A stretch of 8,160 nucleotides of DNA from positions 1-8,160 of the forward strand of contig WJIN01000125.1 of assembly GCA_014730295.1 (NCBI GenBank), given 5' to 3'. Origin of the DNA: Promethearchaeota archaeon. GTDB lineage: Archaea > Asgardarchaeota > Lokiarchaeia > Sigynarchaeales > SOKP01. Positions 1 to 6,500 of the stretch are shown here, piece after piece. Position numbers and translations under genes: made by a program. The stretch's first letter is position 1, and each line of letters begins with the position of its first letter. The notes under the pieces were generated by a model that was not told the origin of the DNA, made no database searches, and was given only the letters and a program-made list of their open reading frames with translations.

Positions 1-90
1 GTTGAATAAATTATCATATCTTAAAAAAAAACTCATTTATAACAAAATATCATAAGTATTATTCTATATCGTAGAGATGGTCATTTTAGA

Positions 91-109
91 TAATGATAAA
101 ATATCATTA
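91..109. repeat. Perfect 8-bp inverted repeat with 3-base spacer
   Basis: TAATGATA (91-98) and TATCATTA (102-109) are exact reverse complements around AAA. The ten bases AAAATATCAT at 98-107 also occur at 44-53. The palindrome lies 15 bases before the ATG of a doubtful small ORF (124-258). It could be an operator or simply chance in AT-rich DNA. Confidence 0.4.
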
Positions 110-123
110 CAAAAGAATTAACT

Positions 124-258
124 ATGGAATTTTTAAAATTTGGATTTATTGTTCTTGTATTAGTTTTTGGCATTCTTGATAGAAATGATTTCCCACATTA
201 TGATTTGAACCGGAGAATTGCGTTTTTCAAAATTTCTTGTAATAATATACAGAATTAA
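124..258 (+). CDS. Possible 44-residue small membrane peptide, doubtful
   Basis: An ATG-started frame encodes 44 residues. Residues 4-18 (LKFGFIVLVLVFGIL) are hydrophobic and could form one membrane segment, followed by a polar tail rich in Asp, Arg and Asn. No Shine-Dalgarno is seen. An AT-rich stretch with the 91-109 palindrome lies about 15-25 bases upstream, where an archaeal leaderless promoter would be. The opposite strand is also open over much of the same stretch, so low stop density alone is weak evidence. No family is recognised. It may be a real small protein or chance. Confidence 0.15.
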   Translation: MEFLKFGFIVLVLVFGILDRNDFPHYDLNRRIAFFKISCNNIQN

Positions 259-376
259 GCTATAAAATACGCATTGATTTGGAAAAAACTTTTTTATGAA
301 GATATTATATATATAAAATGGTTAATTTTTCTTCAGTTTTATATTATTAAATATATAGACAATATATGAACTAATT

Positions 377-565
377 TTATGCATTTATCCAATCTTTCAT
401 ATCTGCTATTTCTCTTCTCTTTTTCAATTTATCCTTCTTCTCTTGATAACCAGCTAAAGAATTAGCGCTAGGATTGTTTGAGCAAAATAATAAGACATAT
501 TTAATCTGACCTTTTGGGATTAATCTCAAACTCTTTACGAGACATTGTATAAGAAATTTAAGGTA
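377..565 (-). pseudogene. C-terminal remnant of an unidentified protein
   Basis: A 62-codon minus-strand frame ends in TAA (377-379) and is closed upstream by TAA at 566-568. Its only Met is near the C-terminus, so it has no credible start. It does read like protein: a hydrophobic stretch (IKYVLLFC), then SNNPSANSLAGYQ, then a highly charged Lys/Arg/Glu helix ending in DMKDWINA. Upstream on the same strand the frame continues only between further stops. The simplest reading is the tail of a gene whose 5' part has decayed or been replaced. The family is not recognised. It could also be a chance open frame. Confidence 0.3.
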
Positions 566-655
566 TTAGATTTTTATTAAACTAGTACTCACTAATTTTC
601 TCTTTTTTCATTGAATAGGGAATTCTAAAGAACAATAAAGCATAATTACTATATA

Positions 656-1024
656 CTACAGGTTATTTCTTCGATATTCCACATCATTACCATGTTGTAT
701 ATCAAATTCTCTTTCTGATAGCAAGACCAAGTCAAATTTCCCTCCCCTCGCAAAATCAATATGTACAACATTATAAGACCTTCCGGGATAAACGGTTTCA
801 TTAGGAAAATTAGCATTCATTACTCTGATAAGTTTCGGGTAAAAATTACTCTTGGAAGGATCCCCACTCACCGCGAAAATCACATCCATATCACTATCCG
901 GACGATATTGTATCCTCGCTCGAGATCCCGCTTTTGCGACTCGAGATACTTCCAATCTTTGGTGAGTAAGGACATTATAGATAGAAGTCCATAAGCGATG
1001 ATATCTGTCTTCTGATGGTATCAT
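656..1024 (-). CDS. Small Pol-beta-fold nucleotidyltransferase (MNT/OAS-CCA type)
   Basis: A 122-residue protein that probably transfers a nucleotide from NTP to a protein, RNA or small-molecule acceptor in the cytoplasm. It carries the superfamily signature in order: an N-terminal helix (about 5-22), Gly33-Ser34 in AGSRAR, the carboxylates Asp45 and Asp47 in DSDMDV, and a third strand with Asp98 in GKFDLVLL. All three metal-binding acids are present, so it should be active. It ends just after the catalytic core. It is therefore close to minimal nucleotidyltransferases (MNT) and lacks the C-terminal domain of full CD-NTases and CCA-adding enzymes. The ATG at 1024 is preceded in frame by a stop at 1028-1030, with no ribosome site; a TATA-like box at 1047-1054 suggests a leaderless mRNA. 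It is divergent from a HEPN-like gene, recalling MNT-HEPN toxin-antitoxin pairs, though those are normally co-directional. GC is about 39% by hand count over 661-1020, above its surroundings, which hints at separate origin. The fold is clear; the substrate is not. Confidence 0.85.
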   Translation of the reverse strand: MIPSEDRYHRLWTSIYNVLTHQRLEVSRVAKAGSRARIQYRPDSDMDVIFAVSGDPSKSNFYPKLIRVMNANFPNETVYPGRSYNVVHIDFARGGKFDLVLLSEREFDIQHGNDVEYRRNNL

Positions 1025-1046
1025 AAATTATTTTTAGATTTACAAC

Positions 1047-1054
1047 TATATTAA
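1047..1054. promoter_or_regulatory. TATA-like box in divergent NTase/HEPN-like intergenic region
   Basis: On the minus strand TTAATATA is centred about 26 bases before the nucleotidyltransferase ATG, the spacing expected for an archaeal leaderless promoter. On the plus strand the same bases read TATATTAA and could place a transcript start near 1076, ahead of the AGGTGA site at 1084. One near-symmetric box could serve both genes. This is inferred from spacing only. Confidence 0.35.
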
Positions 1055-1073
1055 TGTTGTTATGCAATTTACC

Positions 1074-1082
1074 TATAAAATA
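1074..1082 (+). promoter_or_regulatory. TATA-like box TATAAAATA for HEPN-like gene
   Basis: TATAAAATA would place a start of transcription around 1102-1106, giving a leader of about 20 bases to the TTG at 1124 that includes GAAGGA at 1112-1117. It competes with the alternative promoter/start model using 1047-1054 and an ATA at 1094. Confidence 0.35.
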
Positions 1083-1083
1083 A

Positions 1084-1096
1084 AGGTGAAATAATA
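1084..1096 (+). promoter_or_regulatory. Strong ribosome site leading to an ATA codon
   Basis: AGGTGA (1084-1089) is a good Shine-Dalgarno. The twelve bases 1084-1095 are identical to 3226-3237 in front of the HNH gene, where the next base completes ATG. Here the next base is A, giving ATA (1094-1096) in frame with the 288-residue protein and 30 bases before its TTG. Either AUA is used as a start, or an ancestral ATG was lost and initiation moved downstream. Confidence 0.45.
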
Positions 1097-1123
1097 ATCT
1101 CAATCCAAGTAGAAGGAAGTCAA

Positions 1124-1990
1124 TTGCTTCAAAGACATGAAAGTCTATATAAGGATCTCATTAAAATTCCCGAAAAACGTAAAATGATAATTAAAACGGA
1201 AAGTGAGGGGGACAAACTTTTCGGGTTACCAAGATTTGAGCCGAATTGTTATGATTGGTCTCCTGTATTACTTACTCAATTAAGAAATCATCTACAAGAT
1301 ATCTGGGTCTTTTTCGAAAAATACTCATATTATTTTGATTCGACTTTACTTCCCATATTATCATATAAAACTAGGAGGGTATCAAAAAAGTCAATCATTT
1401 TCTTAATGGAGAGAGATGTATGGGAAACTGATGAGGTATACGGAAAATATTTGATAGAAATTAAAAAAGATTCCACTCATATTGGATACTTCCGGTTTGA
1501 GAGAGTTATTAAAAAATATACTATTGAGACTCATGATTTAGACCAGATTGAATCTTGGATTTGTAATGATGCGATTAATCAGATCCAAAATCAATTTTCT
1601 TATCTCTGGAATAACTTAAAGAAAGAAATCCGTATAGTTATGAAGGAAAAATATACTAAACCTCCAAAAAAAAATGTCGATTCTCCATATCTCAAGAAAC
1701 AATTTCATAAAATTCTAGGTATCGTGGATGTATGGCCAGAATCTGCATTATTAAACTTAGGGCGAATCATGGAGTTATGGCTACGTATATCACTAAGTGA
1801 ACAAGCTACAGGATGTAGGGATCTTATTAATCTCGCAAAAGTGAGGGGGATTATAGATAAAAATGGAGCACGGCTAATGGACAAGATTAGACGGAATAAT
1901 AATGATTTAAAGCATAAACCCTATTATCAAGTGAAAGCGAAGAAAATAAAACATATAGTAAAGCAATTTAAGGACTTAATTCATTCATAA
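1124..1990 (+). CDS. HEPN/DUF4145-like C-terminal domain protein
   Basis: A 288-residue soluble protein from a TTG start with GAAGGA (1112-1117) six bases before it. The frame is open back to 1079, so initiation at an ATA (1094) would add ten residues. Residues 1-200 are unrecognised, with mixed strands and helices and many Lys and aromatics. The C-terminus (about 205-288) resembles HEPN/DUF4145 helices: an opening helix with LGRIMELWLRISL, a middle LINLAKVRGIIDK like the family's 'L...L...G.I', then IRRNNNDLKHKP. The last gives R257-N258...H264, an R-x6-H pattern typical of HEPN RNases. Such domains often cleave RNA in toxin, CRISPR and abortive-infection systems. The gene is divergent from a minimal nucleotidyltransferase, whose relatives neutralise HEPN toxins by AMP transfer. 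The HEPN call rests on pattern and motif only; RNase activity and pairing are inference. It may instead be a non-catalytic DUF4145-like binding domain. Confidence 0.6.
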   Translation: MLQRHESLYKDLIKIPEKRKMIIKTESEGDKLFGLPRFEPNCYDWSPVLLTQLRNHLQDIWVFFEKYSYYFDSTLLPILSYKTRRVSKKSIIFLMERDVWETDEVYGKYLIEIKKDSTHIGYFRFERVIKKYTIETHDLDQIESWICNDAINQIQNQFSYLWNNLKKEIRIVMKEKYTKPPKKNVDSPYLKKQFHKILGIVDVWPESALLNLGRIMELWLRISLSEQATGCRDLINLAKVRGIIDKNGARLMDKIRRNNNDLKHKPYYQVKAKKIKHIVKQFKDLIHS

Positions 1991-2000
1991 AAGCTTTCTT

Positions 2001-2021
2001 GAGAAGATCTCCTCTTTTCTA
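2001..2021 (+). terminator. Possible weak terminator after HEPN-like gene
   Basis: GAGAAGATCTCCTC (2001-2014) is an imperfect palindrome around AGATCT with one mismatched pair, starting 11 bases after the stop codon and followed by TTTTCT. Both the T-rich tail and the short stem are weak evidence. Confidence 0.25.
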
Positions 2022-2118
2022 AACTGTTTTGACAATCAGATTATGAATTTTGCGAATGTTCATATGAAATTCCACTTCTATTTGTAAAAAAGTACTAATT
2101 AACTCGAGTTCTGGTTAT

Positions 2119-2170
2119 GTTCGGGATAAATTCATAATATTCCGAACTAAACATATATAAATCGAACTAA
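2119..2170 (+). promoter_or_regulatory. Operator-like GAAC repeats around the promoter
   Basis: CGAACTAA occurs exactly at 2143-2150 and 2163-2170, 20 bases apart (about two helical turns), with the TATA box between. GTTCGG (2119-2124) and CCGAAC (2142-2147) form a perfect 6-bp inverted repeat with a 17-base spacer. A further inverted half-site, AGTTC, lies at 2107-2111. A repressor bound here would cover the TATA box and start site. The downstream winged-helix protein is a natural candidate for autoregulation, but that is inference. Confidence 0.5.
2154..2161 (+). promoter_or_regulatory. TATA box TATATAAA, leaderless promoter
   Basis: TATATAAA is centred about 28 bases before the ATG at 2185. 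The stretch between, ending in a pyrimidine tract, has no Shine-Dalgarno. This is the arrangement of an archaeal leaderless transcript starting at or next to the ATG. Confidence 0.55.
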
Positions 2171-2184
2171 CTATTTTTCCTTTG

Positions 2185-3231
2185 ATGAAAGAAAAAATAA
2201 TGGATTATGAAATTGAGGAAATTTTAAGAGATTTCCCTCGTAAACTTGTTCCTCTTGGTGAGATTAAAACTAAAATAAACTCCAATCGCAAAAAAAGGAA
2301 TAAGTCTTCTGTTAGCAAGACCACTGTCTATGTTAAGCTTGAAAAGATGACCAAGCAAAATAAAATTTACCATATTAAACGTAAAGGTTATGGACAATAT
2401 AATTATGAATTTAACGAAAAGGATCCTAATTTTTATCTCTTTGATGTGTATAAGAAAATCTTGGGAATTATAGGAACTATTAATGTTAAGAAAAGCGGAA
2501 AATTGGATGAAAGTTCTGCATTATTAGAAAATTTTGAAGAAGACCTTGACTTGAATGATTGGGAAAAACTTAAAGATAATTTTAATAACCTTATAGACCA
2601 AGGGATATTAGAACTTCGTTATCATCATAAAAAATTCGGCTCAAACTTATGTGTAAATTATTCATGGGCTCGATACCACAACTTATGTCCTGTATGCTTG
2701 GATAAGATAAAGTTGAATAAACCGCATTTTGTTTTAGAAATATTAGATGACGATATAACCTATATGCAATTCACGAGAACTCATTTAAGATGTGTTGAAA
2801 ACGTTTTAAATAGCTATGAATTAAAGATGGAATATGAAAGTGAATCTACTTATTATCCAATCAAAGAATATAAATTTAATGAGTTTACCTCTATTTATTT
2901 CACATGTCCAATGTGTGGATTAACACTTGATATATTTGAACTTTTCTTTGATGAAAATGGTCCATTGAAAGAGATATACAAAAGATTTCGAAATAAAACA
3001 GATGATATTCAAATTATGGACTATCTCCAAAACCTAAGTAAAGAGTTATTCGGAGATATCTCAACTCTAACTTGGGCTAAAGAAATTAGACATAAAAAAG
3101 CAAGATTGGTAATAAAAAAGATAGTTATGCTAAATCGTATCGCGTATCATCCCAATTGTGCATTAAAGTTGCATGAAAAAGAAATGGAATGGAAGAGGTT
3201 ATCAAATAACCAAAAACGTAAGGAGAGGTGA
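2185..3231 (+). CDS. Winged-helix protein with two CxxC/HxxC zinc sites
   Basis: A 348-residue protein counted from ATG 2185; a TTG directly before it (2182) is less likely, given the leaderless promoter. Residues about 10-78 look like a winged helix: a first helix, then SSVSKTTVYVKLEKMTKQ as recognition helix and a basic wing (IYHIKRKGYGQYNYEF). A second helical segment (about 84-145) may be another HTH-like unit. Two zinc-site candidates follow: Cys168, Cys171, His200, Cys203, and Cys241, Cys244, His322, Cys325, each CxxC ... HxxC, the second with a long helical insertion. Two repeated CCHC sites after a winged helix suggest a DNA-binding regulator or the specificity subunit for a nuclease. 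The stop codon TGA lies inside the ribosome site of the HNH gene, so the two are translationally coupled. No named family is recognised. The DNA-binding call is fairly firm; the role is not. Confidence 0.7.
   Translation: MKEKIMDYEIEEILRDFPRKLVPLGEIKTKINSNRKKRNKSSVSKTTVYVKLEKMTKQNKIYHIKRKGYGQYNYEFNEKDPNFYLFDVYKKILGIIGTINVKKSGKLDESSALLENFEEDLDLNDWEKLKDNFNNLIDQGILELRYHHKKFGSNLCVNYSWARYHNLCPVCLDKIKLNKPHFVLEILDDDITYMQFTRTHLRCVENVLNSYELKMEYESESTYYPIKEYKFNEFTSIYFTCPMCGLTLDIFELFFDENGPLKEIYKRFRNKTDDIQIMDYLQNLSKELFGDISTLTWAKEIRHKKARLVIKKIVMLNRIAYHPNCALKLHEKEMEWKRLSNNQKRKER
3221..3231 (+). promoter_or_regulatory. Ribosome site overlapping upstream stop codon
   Basis: AGGAGAGGTGA contains two overlapping Shine-Dalgarno cores, and its last three bases are the TGA of the winged-helix gene. 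The spacing fixes ATG 3236 as the HNH start, rather than an in-frame upstream ATG at 3173 buried in the previous gene. Terminating ribosomes could reinitiate here. Confidence 0.8.
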
Positions 3232-3235
3232 AATA

Positions 3236-3469
3236 ATGAAATACTATATTGATAATAACGGATATAAACGTTATAGTGATTCTAATAAACTAGTGCATAG
3301 ACAAGTAGCCGAGATGATGTTAGGCAGAAAACTTCGTTCAAGTGAAGTAGTACATCATAAAAACAGAAATAAATTAGATAATCGTAGATCAAACTTATGG
3401 GTCTTTAAATCACAACAAAAACATTATAGGATTCATAAACTTGATGAAAAAAGGAATGGTCAATGGTAA
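3236..3469 (+). CDS. Minimal HNH endonuclease
   Basis: A 77-residue protein that is almost only an HNH (beta-beta-alpha-metal) domain. It begins with a short strand region (KYYIDNNGYKRY), then a helix with H21-R22 and VAEMMLG. Next comes VVHHKN with H40 and H41 (general base and metal ligand), then LDNRRSNLWV with N49 and N53, and H63 in QQKHYRIH as the third conserved position. This is the order and spacing of the HNH_3-type domain found in phage and mobile-element nucleases, and no key residue appears missing. It has no separate DNA-binding domain. Its coupling to the winged-helix zinc protein suggests that partner may supply targeting, or that the HNH gene is a homing-type passenger. Expected activity is metal-dependent DNA nicking or cutting. 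It is convergent with the kinase gene, with 37 bases between the stops. Confidence 0.85.
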   Translation: MKYYIDNNGYKRYSDSNKLVHRQVAEMMLGRKLRSSEVVHHKNRNKLDNRRSNLWVFKSQQKHYRIHKLDEKRNGQW

Positions 3470-3506
3470 TGAAAAAGAACTAATTTATGCTCTAAATAAT
3501 TATAGT

Positions 3507-6500
3507 TTAAAGATTTAAATCTTTATAAAATTCTGCTTTAGTTATCTCAAAGTTTGCCTTTTCGATTAATTCTTCCACTATTCTTCGTATAATATCTTTA
3601 TAAGCATCTAAACCTTTGGTTTTTATAATTTCATCAATTATATCAATAATTTTCTGATCATTACCAGTAACTAATAATATATTTTCAGATCCTTTTAGTA
3701 GCAGCTCAATCACCTTTAATACTTCCATAGGAGTGATATCAACATACTTTTTTATTACATCTAATAGAAATAATCTTGGACTACTTAGTTTTTCCACAGT
3801 TAATTTCAAAATATCATTTAAAATCAAAATTTGATCTTTACCAATTGGCAATTTATCAAATAAATTGACATACCACTGAAGTTCCTTGTTAAAAACTTCA
3901 ATTTTTGATGGGTTGACATTTTTTATTTTTTCTAAACGATATTTCCATAATTCTAATAGTTTATCCAGTATATTTGATTGTTGTTCGGTATTTTTATAAC
4001 TGTCCCAGATTTTAAGATTAAACCACATTGCTCTTGAGCGCGCCTTAACATCTGAATGTTCGAAGAAATGGTGTACTATGGATCCCTCCTTAAAATCCGC
4101 TAGATTATGAACAAAAAGTAGGATAATATGGCTTGCAAGACCCTCAATAGCTTTATTAGAGAAAGATAAATCATTATATTCATATATGGCTTTTTTATAG
4201 TACTCTTCGAGTATTTTATATGCTTTTTGGTTTAGATAATTATATGAAATAAAACTTTCCCACGCAATTTTCCATAAATCCTGGTTTTCTATTGGAAAAA
4301 TTAACTCAATTTTAGATTTAGTCCATTCTTCATCCAAATAAAACAAGTTAAATAAATTATATGCTAAAATAGAATGTATAATCTCAACAGACTCCTTTTT
4401 TGGATTTATCAAATTTTCTAAGGTTTCTTTAACTTCAATAACCATTTTGGATTTTTCATCCTGACCAACGCGTCTTGCATGATATAGAGCATAGGAAAAA
4501 AAGGTTTGAACAATATTACCTCTAACAGTGTTGATAGAGTAATTAACAAAGTCGTTATAGTGTAATGATATTTGAGGTCTATCTATCTCCTCTAATTTCA
4601 TATCCAAAAAATCTGAAATAGTTGTCCAAATCATTTTTATGAGTTCATCAGATAATGTCAAATCATCAATATTTAAAACTTCTTTCAGTAAGTTATTAAC
4701 CTCTCTAATTAAATCTAGATGCTTTAAGGGAGTAAATTCAGATTTATTTTGGTTAAAGAAACTAATGATTTTTCTCAAATTATCAACAAGATCAATATCT
4801 TTTTTATTTCGGATTGCTGAAATAAATCCATTAATCATATGTGAGAGGTATTCTTTTGGTATTTCTTCTAATTTGTCTAATAACGCCTCGAGTTTATCTA
4901 TCTTTTCTGAAATTAATCTACTTAAAGTGACCCCTAAGCCATTTTTAGATGAAAAAAAATCTTCCATACTAGGATTCCAAGTCTTTAAATATGAAATTAA
5001 TTCATCAATTTCCAAATTCATTATCTCTGATTCTTTTAGAGGAGACCCAGTATAAAAGCGAGGGCTTTCAATATAGCGAAAATACTGCGGATTTCTTATT
5101 TCACCGTCCTTTTGAATCGAATTTTTATATATTTCACTAAGTTCAGAAGGTAAATGTTCTTTAATTGGATCAGATCTCCTTCTAATCCAAGAAGAAATAC
5201 GTCTATTTTTCCAACTATGATATTCCTCTTCATCTGTGAAATCTTCGACAGAGACGCCGTATTTTGAGAAATCTGGACCTTCCATTAACCAATTAAAAAT
5301 TTGATGTTTCATTTCATCTTCCAGAGCTGAGAATTGATTTTTTAAAAGTGTATAGTATTCTGCCCAAACACTATCATTAAAAAATAAATCTTTTTGAGAG
5401 AAATAGACATTAATCTGTTCGGAGAGAATATCTGAGAATTCATTTAATAGAAATAATCTCATTCTAATGAAGATTGTCCAATGGTAGTCCTCTAAAATTT
5501 TAAACCCATTTAATAATAGTTCTGAATTTTCTGAACCAATTAGTAAGAAATAATCCCGAATTTGATCAGTTAAAAGATTTTTGGTATCTTCTGACATATA
5601 AGAGCCCTCAACTTTTTTAATGTTTTTCTTCCAAACTTCTGAATAATCCTGATATTTCTCGGTTTCCATATGCGATTCTAAGTTTAAAGTTTCAATCAAT
5701 GAATTACATAATAATTTCAAAAAACGAGGTTCATTTGTAATTTTGTCAATATCTACTACCTTTTTAATAATATCCTCATAATCAGATAATAGAAATGAGA
5801 GTTTGTCTGAAACAATTGGAAAATCCTTCTTAGCTGGTTTCTTTATATTAAAGAGATAATTTAATAACTCAAAAGTAGTATCTATTTCATTTTTATATAT
5901 GAAATTATTTATTAATTTTTTGAGATATACAAGCTCTGGAATTGAATGATATTTAATAGTCCATTTTTTTATAAACGGTAACGCTTTCTTAGCAGTCTCA
6001 ACGGGCATATTATATAAACATAATAATATACTTCTAAAAATAGTCACATCAATAATATTACTGAGATTTTCAATAATTTTAAGAACTTTTTCCGATCTAA
6101 TTGGGGATATATTAATCAAATAATTAACTTGAGGCCATATATGCACCATAAATGAGGGCTCTGCGGATTTTAGTGAGGGTTCGATAAAAAAATCTTTCTG
6201 TATCAGTAAATCTAACCATTTTGGAGATTTTAATCTCGAGAAGAAATATTGAGAATGTGAAGGGTTTCCCAACAAATCAATCAATTTATCTACATCTTCA
6301 ATAGTGGGATCTTTCTTGTTTAAAAGAATATCAAGATCAGATATGATTTTTATATTTGATTTTAAAAGTCCTTCAATTAATTCTTCAAGGTTTTGTACTC
6401 TTTCTCCAAACTCTAATTCATTAGTCTTTTCATCATAATTAGATATACTCGCAAAAAATCTACATACATCTTCAAGTTCATTAATTAATGACATTTTTAA

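Noticed and set aside
200..335. Minus-strand open stretch of about 50 codons opposite the doubtful ORF at 124-258
   Set aside because: It is AT-driven (Ile/Tyr/Phe/Lys-rich), has no suitable start or ribosome site, and shows no recognisable pattern.
761..994. Plus-strand open frame of 77 codons opposite the nucleotidyltransferase
   Set aside because: It lies entirely on the complementary strand of a gene with an intact, recognisable active site, and its translation shows no family pattern.
2029..2057. TTGACA resembling a bacterial -35 box
   Set aside because: Seventeen bases downstream the sequence is GCGAAT, with no -10 box, and other promoters here fit the archaeal pattern.
3173..3235. 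Upstream ATG extending the HNH protein by 21 residues
   Set aside because: The extension overlaps the end of the winged-helix gene, lacks its own ribosome site, and a very strong site fixes ATG 3236.
4639..5055. Plus-strand open frame of 138 codons opposite the kinase gene
   Set aside because: It is a shadow of the helical region: Ser/Leu/Lys-rich low-complexity translation, no promoter or ribosome site, fully inside a longer credible gene.
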